From: an uncultured Lentisphaeria bacterium
GTDB taxonomy: Bacteria > Verrucomicrobiota > Lentisphaeria > Oligosphaerales > Oligosphaeraceae
Direction: 5' to 3'
NCBI GenBank assembly: GCA_934661755.1
Contig: CAKUJM010000026.1
Location: forward strand, 1-38,449
Length of the DNA: 38,449 bases
The notes beneath the pieces were generated by a model. The model was not told the DNA's origin, searched no databases, and saw only the letters and a program-made list of their open reading frames with translations. How positions within the stretch are numbered: position 1 is the first letter of the stretch; each line of letters begins with the position of its first letter. A program made the translations under genes and the position numbers. Positions 9,701 through 15,774 of the stretch are shown here, piece after piece.

Positions 9701-11077
9701 GTTGAAGTCGAAGCCCCCGGCGACTATCAGGTCGTTCTGTGCATCCAGCGTCAGGCCGGACTTGCCGCCGACCACCACGCCGATGTCCACCCGGATCCGG
9801 CCAAAATCGTTGTCGGCATCCGCGCCCTTGGTGTAATTCAGGGCGACATGCCCGATTTTGTCCCCGTGGAGCGCGTCCGTCAGATTCTGGGACGCAATGT
9901 AGGTTTCGATGCCTTCGTCGTATTCAACCATGCGGCGGAATTTGATGACCATCCCGCCGCTGCCGTCGACGGTGGGCACCGCCGCATAGGTCACCGTCTT
10001 CGTATAACGGTAGCCGTTGCCCTCCGGCTTGCCCCCCTCATTGAACATGTAAACCTCGTAGGTGCCGGCGTCGTCGCCGGCGCTGTCCCGGTAGGGGAGG
10101 GGATCAGATTGATCGCGGTCGCTCCAGCTGGTGTATTGACGCCCCAGCGAGTCGGTGTAGGTGGTGCCGGAGATCCGGTTCTTGCCGATGACCAGCGACT
10201 CCTCGGGGTCGATCAGCACCGTGCGCGCCCGCACGTCGCCCAGGCTGAAGATGCTGGCGTTGTACCCGGAGAATTCCGCATGGCCGGTGCGCACGACGCC
10301 CTGGCTGACATCGATCTTGCCGCGGCCGCCTTCGGCGCTGATGATGACTTCGCCGTCGGCGCCGGCGTCGAGGACGCCGCGGTTGGCCACGCTGGCCGAC
10401 CGGGCCTCACCGGCATTGAGCGCGGAGAAGTCGATGGAGAGCTTGCCGCCATTGCCGAAGTTGTCCAGCGTCACCTTGCTGCTGGCGCCGACCAGCCCGA
10501 TCTGATTGGCGTTGATGGCGCCGGCATTGTCGACATGCCTGGCGATGAGCGCCGCGCTCTCGGCATTGATGGTGCCCAGGTTCTTCACCGCGGCGTCGGA
10601 GTTGCCCTCGAAGACCAGGTTGCCATTCCAGAAGTTGTCGTCGGAAATGTTGAGGGTGGAGGCGATGAGCCGGTTGACGTCGATCTGCGCCCCGGATCCG
10701 AAAAGGATGCCGTTGGGATTGACCAGATAGAGATGGCCGTTGGCAGTCAGCTTGCCGTAGATCTCGGAGGGGTTGGCGCCAATCACCCGCGCCAGCATCG
10801 CCGCCCGCGCACTGGGCTGGTTGACGTTGACCTCGTAGCCGTGGCCGATGTCAAAGCTCTGCCAATTGACAATCGCCTTGCTGGATTGCTGATGGACATC
10901 CATCACCTTGCCGGTGGTGTTGATGAGAACCTGCCCCCTGACAATCTGGGCGCCGGTCGGCAGGTTGCGGGCGGATGCGCCCATCGGGGTGAAGAGCATC
11001 ACCGCGCTCAGGAACGCTGATGTCGCACGGAGCGGAAACGGCAATTTTTTGAATCGCGTGGAGTGTTCCTTACTCAT
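782..11077 (-). CDS. Giant filamentous haemagglutinin-like TPS exoprotein
   Basis: A 3431-residue secreted adhesin-type protein, the cargo of a two-partner (type Vb) system. Residues 1-36 form a signal peptide ending in ASA. A TPS secretion domain follows (about 37-290), with the hallmark NPNGILFG at residues 120-127 and SFDIG upstream. Nearly all the rest is right-handed beta-helix-like repeat sequence of the type GDITLKATEGDLELSA, with larger in-frame repeats of 63, 145 and 212 residues. The last ~150 residues leave the repeat pattern (REYFAFIRGTSGDGEV and onward, rich in aromatic residues) and may be a cap; I recognise no toxin or protease domain there. The start is supported by AGAGGA seven bases upstream. 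The transporter gene lies 46 bp upstream on the same strand, which indicates one operon. Known family role: surface attachment or biofilm; the ligand cannot be read from sequence. Confidence 0.93.
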   Translation of the reverse strand: MSKEHSTRFKKLPFPLRATSAFLSAVMLFTPMGASARNLPTGAQIVRGQVLINTTGKVMDVHQQSSKAIVNWQSFDIGHGYEVNVNQPSARAAMLARVIGANPSEIYGKLTANGHLYLVNPNGILFGSGAQIDVNRLIASTLNISDDNFWNGNLVFEGNSDAAVKNLGTINAESAALIARHVDNAGAINANQIGLVGASSKVTLDNFGNGGKLSIDFSALNAGEARSASVANRGVLDAGADGEVIISAEGGRGKIDVSQGVVRTGHAEFSGYNASIFSLGDVRARTVLIDPEESLVIGKNRISGTTYTDSLGRQYTSWSDRDQSDPLPYRDSAGDDAGTYEVYMFNEGGKPEGNGYRYTKTVTYAAVPTVDGSGGMVIKFRRMVEYDEGIETYIASQNLTDALHGDKIGHVALNYTKGADADNDFGRIRVDIGVVVGGKSGLTLDAQNDLIVAGGFDFNNVGRLELLTDSELDAGDAVINAAGSVKVKAGVASNLQELNAVGEIKVVSDKGISIEKLTSLGDIVISGVEGNLLVGLIKGRDINVASLADSGTDALESITASGNLTVEVGSNLAVGNSQITGNADIRAVTATIDSLAAQNIAVTANEATISGVNAATGDITFQTRNDSEGAKVLEATGQITAGGRFVADGHDLRVIDGDLELKTQGGVSLKSVVNDGQKATIDGGIGNVTVARAVGGTENAETVIRAGGDIAVQSVDDEGELLKIAAGGDVTVNGKYSTVASDVDVVAGNNVRINGEVVSQQGNVGIAADTGDVRLNGGITAGKDVDVNAGRDVFGDAAASIAAGNGSITVAAGRDIGLEGSQQAKAVTNIAGNDLKVGGAVTAAEGDATLTAGNNLQADGDITASEGVALQAKEGSVKAGKIKAGDEANAWVHGAIDTTINGAVEGKDVTISAGTGDVRLNGEITAGKDVEVVAGRDVFGDAAANIAAGNGSITVAAGRDIGLEGSQQAKAITNIAGNDLKVGGAVTATEGDATLTAGNDLQAGGDITASEGVALMAKEGSVKAGKIKAGDEANAWVHGAIDTTINGAVEGKDVTISAGTGDVRFNGEITAGKDVEVVAGRDVFGDAAANIAAGNGSITVAAGRDIGLEGSQQAKAIANHAGNDLKVVGAVTAAEGDATLTAGNDARVDGAITVADADSSAVVLAGRNAVVAGAVNSKGVATINAKQGAIEVSGALEGTEGVILAADKDILVRSAVASTDGSITMNSGVGKVEVLNVVKGNEIAPSTLNAKYDIFVDAKRDITLEGAQVSTEGGINVISQSGDVKVADQTALWVWDMAREGSVNAANIDVIDGINIDAAKNITVDGNLKAENFNIMVGRWQDDEFGAPATMGDIVIRGTQEAGRQIFNWTEGGSITLGKAGDGISGKATSGGSIDLIAKGDITVEMGGLEVTGGNNAVAPSINVSTTDGDISIRGVQDARAIGGEDGEVGRITYQADSGSVRLYSDAIAFGGVSVEAGKDITTLDLASRDANIDVTSKQGDINVRGRQYAKSGDITNTAEAGDVILETAALANGTIIIEGGNVTTKALTSEEGDIIVNALDGDLLIDGTQSAKGGFMGVQNTATGSVTTRSIKSGLAISVDAQEGSATVTGDIINEGDDAQGVSITAKEDVSVIGDVKGDSGITMTAKTGNLEYQMADADADGVSGKDRVEFTAGQDLSINGNVASVEGGVQITAGRDATVEGGIVVEGEGSQIRLEAGRNAEIGASQRAAATDGMVINQAGNNLDIRGEVQADAAFMTAEHGDITVSSEITTASTSFFENLRIHAGHDVRLRSNSVLDAGKGTMVIAADTGVVAADVSDAGARRPKLVGDSVSITGQAGVDLENAVVGRDGENETELTTRVNITANTGDVITGDTAAKYVLVTARTGGIENRGRIKATDILRLDAHLDVDLGAVEGGSLETIVENGDIDIAQAIEMESIFLETKNGNVTSTTAGTLTATEKNVTVAAGKDVGLKGAVTAEKGDISIAAGRDARIAGEQNAAGKAEYIAGRNLTTGDGAMVTADTISMTSQGGNLEIGADLTANGDGIQVMAEAGNVEVNGRQTAENGAIVNEAAVNLAISGPVKAQVVKLAAANGDVKISGEDTTIEATDEINGKIMVTAGHDLKITGGKNTATGAAEYTAGRNLTIDGNAAVEAASITMSAKNGNASISKSLEATDGDIVVNALNGDVAIHDIQTANKGAVVNVAGNNLFVSDRITARNLVAVQAMDGSATVDAIEVGEEGAAHVFAGMDAKLRGEVIAREVNVLAEHGDITADMAITARSGGIIAEAGRDIKVTGTQSAANGAVSNTARNNLTVEGEIIAGDDITLKATEGNLELSANAASNDGVITAEAGRDAKVTGMQGAANGAVSNTARNNLTVEGEITARDSITLKATEGDLELSANATSNDGVISAEAGRDAKVTGMQSAANGTVSNTARNNLTVEGEITARDNITLKATDGDLKLSANATSNDGVISAEAGRNADISGEQKATSGSVINHAANDLAVTGAITAGDAAQLTAQNGQILLGAAVDARNDITIEARRGDVAISGDGDLASADGGIAVTAGRDARIDGTQTANNGTVSNTARENLTVEGDITARDSITLTATEGDLELSANATSNDGGITAEAGRDAKVTGMQSAANGTVSNTARNNLTVEGEITARDNITLKATDGDLKLSANATSNDGVISAEAGRNADISGEQKATSGSVINHAANDLAVTGAITAGDAAQLTAQDGQIQLGAAVDARNDITIEARRGDVAISEDGDLVSADGDIAVTAGRDARIDGNQTAENGAVSNTARENLVVGGEQVIAGKGITLRADNGDLQVSTGEMTATAGDILASTGNGNVRIRNGEGDGEQPVAVTAQAGNVQIISGDGIDIGAKASVRAEKNVGLTARNDIGNSGSVVGRNDVMISSDSGDITNSGVVVARNNLKVKTLSGDVNNAAHAAMMTANGEIEIDAHGDVYNNGQISATGDEGAVNIKATGDVENDAQGDIYARKLVRIKANGDTTNSGSITAYDITDGEGQIVIESDGDVHNKDTGRMHADIKAEITSGDGDIDNSGLIQAGDTDPLTPGSEIVLNALKGDINSDGSLIAETVTLNARGKIDVHGDTDADHVFAHTTGVGGNIDLKLDHDVKGVSAITEGAQSDITVRARNIGNGQLVAKGEDSDIAINGLDMTLTRVTAEDGNVDISGGNLRLGTVYAHEDGTPILNGEAGDARNVRVNAAGNVYIGNTVEADANVAINASGAITGSPLASVNAGNDIDLTSGDHIGEAGNALEVNAGGDLFVNAQPGMPEREYFAFIRGTSGDGEVHSKSKKLPGLVIFNSVAWMGTAKQMSRIDRAYAHMFNLLNKELWLMDQAWPLESAYRYFPHTALYNDGYGEDLRRGYERIRLDAPAVRINGLPEGISVEGAQNAEDTFIWNFGPQAAK
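2640..4200 (-). repeat. In-frame 189-bp and 636-bp repeats in the adhesin gene
   Basis: A landmark (GGCGGTGTTGCTGACC) recurs at 3131, 3320, 3767, 3956 and 4145. The 189-bp spacings encode a 63-residue unit, and 3131 to 3767 is 636 bp (212 residues). A second landmark at 2801 and 3437 is also 636 bp apart, and sequence between the copies is nearly identical. All periods are multiples of three, so gain or loss of units would keep the frame. Boundaries are approximate. Confidence 0.85.
7645..8775 (-). repeat. In-frame 435-bp repeat, about 2.6 copies, in the adhesin gene
   Basis: The landmark TCGCCGAAGACGTCCCGCC occurs at 7821, 8256 and 8691, exactly 435 bp apart each time (145 residues). Flanking sequence is nearly identical between copies, which implies recent duplication. 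The encoded unit contains AGRDVFGDAAA and GSITVAAGRDIGLEGSQ. Edges are approximate because the repeats fade into more diverged units. Confidence 0.88.
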
Positions 11078-11123
11078 GGTTGGGTCCTCTTGTGGGAAAT
11101 TGCTTGGATGCGCCCGTCAGGCG

Positions 11124-12941
11124 TTAGAACTGCAATTGCAGCGACAGGTGGAAACGGCCATTGTCCGGAGTGTCGGACGAGACATGCTTGATCAGCGGCA
11201 GGCCGTAGTCCAGCGACGCCTGCGCGTATCTGGTCAGCCCGAGCCGCAGCCCGACGCCGGCGGAAAGCAGCGACTCATGGGTGGTGCGGCCATTCTCCGG
11301 CTGGTTCATGTAGTCGCGGCTGGAAATGTATCCATAGTCGATGAATATGACGCCCTGCAGGCGGTGCGCCATCCAGTTGTCCGGATTCTGCGCCAGCTCC
11401 TCGTCGGTGCGGGTGAGGCCGGGGACGAAGTTCTCCAGCAGCGGCGTGCGCAGTTCGACGCTGGCGGAGATGATGCCGTCGCCGCCGACCTCGGATTCGC
11501 GGTAGCCGCGGATGGTGTCGAAGCCGCCCAGGTACTCGCGGACGCTGTTCGGAGTGGTGTCGTCGGAATAGACGATGTTGGTCTTGGCGAAGAGCGTCCA
11601 GCGCCCGGGATGGTCGTCGCCGTCAAAGAGCCGCTGGATGCGTGCGGCGTTGAAGCGGGTCTGGAAGAAGGTGCCGTCGGCATTCCATCCCTCCTCGATG
11701 AAGGTCTCGCGGTCGGAGGCACCCCACTTGCCGGCGCGGTTGCCGGTGAAGGTCAGGCTGGCGAAATTGCGGCCGTTCCAGCGGTCAAGCATCAGCGAGG
11801 AATATCCCAGGGTCAAATAGGGCATCGAGACCTTCGCGGTGGTCAGGTCCATGTTGTCGCCGCCCAGCTCCAGGCGGTTGCGGGTGCGCGCCAGCTTCCA
11901 GCCCAGCGCGGCGGTGAAGCGGTGCTGGGCGTCCGCATAAAGCTCGCGCTCGAACTGCAACCCGTAGGAATAGCCGCGGCCGACCACGTTGAGATCCTTG
12001 ACCACGTCCACGTTCTCGCTGTCAGACCAGCTGCCGTAGACGGTGAAGTTCCATAGTTCGTCCAGCGGCAGGACATACGAGCCGTAGACCGCATTGACGC
12101 TGTCGAAGACGTCGCCGTTGGTGATGTAATTGAGGGTCAGTACGTCATTGTGGCGGGTGAGGTTGTTGTGCTGCAGCGTCAGATGCAGCTGGACGTCGCT
12201 GTCCGCCTCGCGGCTGGCGGAGTTGGTCAGCTCCAGTGCGCCGTGGATCGGCAGCTTGTCCTCATAGGTGACCTCGGCGTCGACATAGCGGCGGCCATTG
12301 ACCATCACCGGCTTGAGCGTGGTGTCCAGCTTGAGGTCCGCGCTGTCGTTGAGCGACGCCAGCTGGTTGCGCACCGCCGCGTAGTTGAAGCGGTTCTCGC
12401 GGTTCGACAGCTTCTGGATGATCTGCCTCTGGGTGTAGTGGCGCCCGGCGTTCTTCACCGTGATGTTGCCCAGCGGCCCGCAATCCACCAGCGCCACAAA
12501 AAAGCCCTGCGACCAGGGGGCGGTCGGAAACTCGACCGATGCAAAGACATATCCCTCGGTTTGCAGGGCCTTCAGCAGCTTGTCCCGGAAGGCGGAGATC
12601 TCATCGCCGGAGACCTGGTTGAAGGTGATGTACTCCGCCCAATCCTTCCACACCGACAGCTTCTCGACCTTGTCACGGTCGCCGGTGACCATCGGCACAT
12701 AGAAGCGGAATGGCCCGGAGCCGACGTTGAGCTTTTCTCCTTGCGCATTCTCCGCCTTCACCCGCGAGCCGTCACGGGCGGTGGCCGGCGCCTCGACGGT
12801 CTCCGGCCGATGCCCCCACGGCGCGGTCATCGGCTCGGCATCCCCGCCCTCGCCAAACAACGGCATCGCCGCAAACACTCCAGCAAACAGACCTGCGGCA
12901 AAATATGACCGCAGCTTCTTCAGGGTACTGCTCCTGCTCAT
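11124..12941 (-). CDS. FhaC/ShlB-family two-partner secretion outer-membrane transporter
   Basis: A 605-residue TpsB (Omp85-superfamily) pore that would recognise the TPS domain of the adjacent adhesin in the periplasm and move it across the outer membrane. Residues 1-30 are a signal peptide. POTRA-like sequence spans roughly residues 75-230 (GNITVKNAGRHYTQRQIIQKL, then KLDTTLKPVMVNGRRYVDAE). The beta-barrel occupies the remainder and carries the conserved GGFDTIRGY...DGIISASVELRTPL region near residues 465-495. The protein ends in phenylalanine (LSLQLQF), as expected for a barrel. A GGGAGGAG Shine-Dalgarno site lies five bases before the ATG. The transporter-then-cargo gene order supports a dedicated pair. 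Length is normal for the family. Confidence 0.93.
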   Translation of the reverse strand: MSRSSTLKKLRSYFAAGLFAGVFAAMPLFGEGGDAEPMTAPWGHRPETVEAPATARDGSRVKAENAQGEKLNVGSGPFRFYVPMVTGDRDKVEKLSVWKDWAEYITFNQVSGDEISAFRDKLLKALQTEGYVFASVEFPTAPWSQGFFVALVDCGPLGNITVKNAGRHYTQRQIIQKLSNRENRFNYAAVRNQLASLNDSADLKLDTTLKPVMVNGRRYVDAEVTYEDKLPIHGALELTNSASREADSDVQLHLTLQHNNLTRHNDVLTLNYITNGDVFDSVNAVYGSYVLPLDELWNFTVYGSWSDSENVDVVKDLNVVGRGYSYGLQFERELYADAQHRFTAALGWKLARTRNRLELGGDNMDLTTAKVSMPYLTLGYSSLMLDRWNGRNFASLTFTGNRAGKWGASDRETFIEEGWNADGTFFQTRFNAARIQRLFDGDDHPGRWTLFAKTNIVYSDDTTPNSVREYLGGFDTIRGYRESEVGGDGIISASVELRTPLLENFVPGLTRTDEELAQNPDNWMAHRLQGVIFIDYGYISSRDYMNQPENGRTTHESLLSAGVGLRLGLTRYAQASLDYGLPLIKHVSSDTPDNGRFHLSLQLQF

Positions 12942-13121
12942 TCAGACTCCTCCCGCCTTCGACGGGGGTTTGGGTGACTTGCTTGGCAAATTGGAATAAG
13001 AAAATCCATAGGCAAGTTGGAATTTAATACAATTTCCACGAATTGCAAATGGCAAATCTGGGGTAAAATCCACACTCCCCAGCCATTTTTCATCGCCCTC
13101 CCCCCCCCCCCCTCGTCCCCC
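12942..13121 (-). promoter_or_regulatory. Upstream region of the TPS operon with G13 tract and direct repeats
   Basis: This gap contains an uninterrupted 13-base C tract at 13100-13112 (G13 in the sense of the operon), about 160 bases before the transporter ATG. It also has three related direct repeats: GGCAAATTGGAAT (12985), GGCAAGTTGGAAT (13011) and the weaker GGCAAATCTGGGG (13051). An AT-rich stretch around 13017-13045 could hold the promoter (TTGCAA and TATTAAAT in the minus sense), but the spacing is poor, so I do not call -35/-10 boxes. Operator function is inference. Confidence 0.4.
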
Positions 13122-13193
13122 TCCGTGCTTTCCGTGCTTTCCGTGCTTTCCGTGCTTTCCGTGCTTTCCGTGCTTTCCGTGCTTTCCGTGCTT
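13122..13193. repeat. 9-bp tandem array (TCCGTGCTT)x8, internal
   Basis: Eight perfect 9-bp units, the same repeat and orientation as at the left edge. It starts right after a C-rich stretch and ends two bases before the helicase stop codon (13195-13197), so a helicase transcript would run straight into it. There are no spacers, so it is not a CRISPR. Open frames across it (STE or KHG repeats) are artefacts of a period divisible by three. Confidence 0.95.
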
Positions 13194-13194
13194 T

Positions 13195-15204
13195 TCATTT
13201 CCCGGCGCCGTCAAGCAGCGCCCGGAACATCGCCGCGGCCTCGGCATTGCTGCGGCGGACATACAGCTCGTCGGGCTTGCAGAATTTCACGCATTCCGGC
13301 GGCATTTCATCCAGGAATTTCGACGGCGGATGGGGCATGAGGACGCGTCCCTCGCGGCGGCGTTGCGCATATGTCAGAAAGAGCTGCCGGCGTGCGCGGG
13401 TGATGGCGACATAGAACAGCCGCCGCTCCTCGGGGATATTGCCATCCTCGACTGCGCGTTCATGGGGAAACAGGTCGCGCTCCATGCCGGCGATATACAC
13501 CACCGGAAACTCCAGCCCCTTGGAAGCATGCACCGTCATCAGGGTCACGGCGTCCTCGTGGGGCTTGAGCTTGTCGCTGGTGCGGTCGTTGGCATCGATC
13601 AGGCTGAAGTCGTCCAGCATCTCCTCAATGGTGCCGGTGAAATTGCGGCGGTGGTCGAAATCCGCGATTCCGGAAAGCAGTTCGAGCACGTTGTCGCGGC
13701 GTTCGAGGGCATTTTGCCGGGGCTTGTACATGCGGCCCAATCCATCGAGATAATCCAGCTGTCCGAACAGCGACTTGACGTTCTCGTACAACGGCCCGGG
13801 GAAGGCCATCTTCTCGCGGAACTGCGCCAGGATGGCGGTGAAGCGCATGAGGGCGGCGGCGCTTTCCGGCGGCATTCCCGGCAATTCGTCGGCTCTGGCG
13901 GCCAGCTGCTGGATGGGCATCCGGGTGGCCTCCCGGGCGGCGCGCAGCCGGTCGATGGCGACATCGCCGATGCCCCGGGGCGGCACATTGACGATTCGCA
14001 GAAACGCCAGGTCGTTGCCGGGATTGGCGACCGCTTGAAGGAATGCCCCGGCATCGAGGATCTCCTTGGCCTGGTAGAAGGAGGTCGCCCCCACCAGGAC
14101 ATACGGCACCGCCTGACGCCGGAACTCGTCCTCCAATACCCGGCTCTGCTTGTTCGAGCGGTAGAGCACCGCAAAATCGCCCCAGGCGCCGCCCTGGCGG
14201 CGGTTTTCCTGGATTGACCTGACGATGAATCTTGCCTCCCCGGTGTCGTCCTCGCAGCGCACCGCATGGATGACGCCGCCATCTTCCTGCTGGCTCCACA
14301 GCCTTTTGGCATGGCGCTCGCGGTTGTGGGCGATCACGGCGTTGGCGGCCTTGAGGATCATTCCGGTGGAGCGGTAGTTCTGCTCCAGCCGGATAATCCG
14401 TGCCTGCGGATAGAGCCGGTCGAAATGGAGGATGTTGTCAATATTGGCGCCGCGCCAGCCGTAGATCGACTGGTCGTCGTCGCCGACCACGGCAAGATTG
14501 CCCGCCTCGCCGGCCAGCAGGGTCATCAGCTTGAGCTGGACGAGGTTGGTATCCTGGTATTCGTCGATCATCAGCCTTTGGTAGCGGTCGCGGTATCGTT
14601 GCAGGATCTCGGGGTGTTCCTCCCAAAGCCGCACGGCAAGCAGCAGCAGGTCGTCAAAATCCAGAAGATCCATCTGCTGGAGGCGCTTCTGGTAGCACTC
14701 ATAGCATTCGGCCACCTCGGCGGCACGGGGAAAATCCGCATGCCGGATGTCATCCGGCCACTGCGCATTGGATTTGGCCATCGAGATGCGCCAGCGCCAC
14801 AGCGACGGGTCGTAGCCCTGCCCGACTTGCCCCAGCGCATTCATTATCTCCACTATCAGCCCCTGCTGGTAGCTCTCGGTGGCAATGGTGAAGCGGCGGC
14901 TGTACCCCAGCTTCTCGGCATGGCGCCGCAGCACGCCGACGCAGAAGGAGTGGAAGGTGCTGATGGTCATCGCATTGGCCGCCTGCGGGCCAAGCATCCG
15001 TCCGACGCGCTCGCGCATCTCGCGCGCGGCCTTGTTGGTGAAGGTGACCGCCATGATGGCGTGCGGCTCGACGCCATGCCGCACCAGGTTGGCAATTCGC
15101 TGCACAATTACCGTGGTCTTGCCGGTGCCGGCCCCCGCCAGCAACAGCAACGGCCCTTCCAGGCACTCCACGGCCTCCTGTTGGCGGTCATTCATCAAAG
15201 GCAT
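13195..15204 (-). CDS. uvrD: UvrD/PcrA/Rep-family superfamily 1 DNA helicase
   Basis: A 669-residue ATP-dependent 3'-5' DNA helicase for repair and replication-fork maintenance. SF1 motifs appear in order: Q-motif MNDRQQEAV (4-12), Walker A AGAGTGKT (23-30), motif Ia VTFTNKAA, motif II DEYQD (214-218), motif III GDDDQSIYGWRGA (241-253), motif IV QNYRST (275-280), motif V LMTVHASKGLEFPVV and motif VI EERRLFYVAITRAR. The 2B-type insertion is present. The length is slightly below that of typical UvrD (about 720), and the C-terminal tail is short. Whether it is orthologous to UvrD, PcrA or Rep cannot be settled by eye. The start could be codon 1 or codon 4; no strong Shine-Dalgarno site is seen. 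It points away from the pilus-like genes across a 570-bp gap. Confidence 0.93.
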   Translation of the reverse strand: MPLMNDRQQEAVECLEGPLLLLAGAGTGKTTVIVQRIANLVRHGVEPHAIMAVTFTNKAAREMRERVGRMLGPQAANAMTISTFHSFCVGVLRRHAEKLGYSRRFTIATESYQQGLIVEIMNALGQVGQGYDPSLWRWRISMAKSNAQWPDDIRHADFPRAAEVAECYECYQKRLQQMDLLDFDDLLLLAVRLWEEHPEILQRYRDRYQRLMIDEYQDTNLVQLKLMTLLAGEAGNLAVVGDDDQSIYGWRGANIDNILHFDRLYPQARIIRLEQNYRSTGMILKAANAVIAHNRERHAKRLWSQQEDGGVIHAVRCEDDTGEARFIVRSIQENRRQGGAWGDFAVLYRSNKQSRVLEDEFRRQAVPYVLVGATSFYQAKEILDAGAFLQAVANPGNDLAFLRIVNVPPRGIGDVAIDRLRAAREATRMPIQQLAARADELPGMPPESAAALMRFTAILAQFREKMAFPGPLYENVKSLFGQLDYLDGLGRMYKPRQNALERRDNVLELLSGIADFDHRRNFTGTIEEMLDDFSLIDANDRTSDKLKPHEDAVTLMTVHASKGLEFPVVYIAGMERDLFPHERAVEDGNIPEERRLFYVAITRARRQLFLTYAQRRREGRVLMPHPPSKFLDEMPPECVKFCKPDELYVRRSNAEAAAMFRALLDGAGK

Positions 15205-15774
15205 AATCAGATATCAGGCAATCGGTGATGTATGGCATGTCCCGGTCGGGACAAACCGATAATTTACACCGGCATGCCAGCTTCGGGGCGATGCGCCGAT
15301 CGGCAATTTTGCCTCCTCCTCCGCCGCCGTCCCCCTCCTGCCTCCAAAGCCGCCGCCGTGCCTCCACCCCAAAAAATTCCCGGCATTTCTACGAAAGGCG
15401 GGAATTTTTTTATCATGGCAACTTGAATTATCGGTTAGGAAATATATGGTAAAGGCCATTACTGCCCGAAGGCTTATTTGGATCGGTTTTCGCGAAGAGC
15501 GCCGTTTTGGGGATTGTTTTCTGGTGTGGCGCGTCGTAAATCCGCCGAGGGTTTCCGCAGCCGTTTTCAGGCAGTTTCGGCAACTAAGGAATGCGGGCGC
15601 GTGGCGACTGCACGCGGAGGCATTCTGCGTCGAACTGCCCCGGCGCGCCGCGGGGATTTCATGGATTTGCGGGACGCCACGCCAAGGTGACTGCAGTGCC
15701 TCGAAAGACAATCCCGGGTGGAATGCGCCCATCCCAGTCCATATCCCCTGTATCCACAGCAGCAATTTCACATC
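15205..15774. other. 570-bp non-coding gap between divergent helicase and pilM
   Basis: No convincing gene is present on either strand. Visible elements are a near-palindrome TGTCCCG-GT-CGGGACA at 15238-15253, a proline-codon-like C-rich stretch and a strong intrinsic terminator hairpin at 15371-15411. A possible sigma70-like promoter TTGAAT (15423-15428), 16-base spacer, TATGGT faces pilM; from there the leader to pilM would be about 320 bases. The pilM start is placed at 15775 because its first residues (KFLTIDIGATS) begin the family fold and the upstream codons look non-coding. Confidence 0.5.
15371..15411. terminator. Orphan intrinsic terminator hairpin
   Basis: AAAAAATTCCCG (15371-15382) pairs perfectly with CGGGAATTTTTT (15399-15410), with an inner TTTC/GAAA stem (15386-15389 with 15393-15396) around a TAC loop. 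It is followed by T on the plus strand, and the A-tract makes it symmetric for the minus strand. No gene runs into it from either side, because the flanking genes diverge. It may end an unseen short RNA or act as a leader attenuator. Confidence 0.7.

Noticed and set aside
13122..13193. CRISPR array
   Set aside because: The unit is only 9 bp and there are no spacers and no cas genes; it is a simple tandem repeat.
12938..13262. Minus-strand frames reading the 9-bp array as STE or KHG repeats
   Set aside because: A 9-bp period is open in most frames by construction; there is no ribosome site or sequence beyond the repeat that looks coded.
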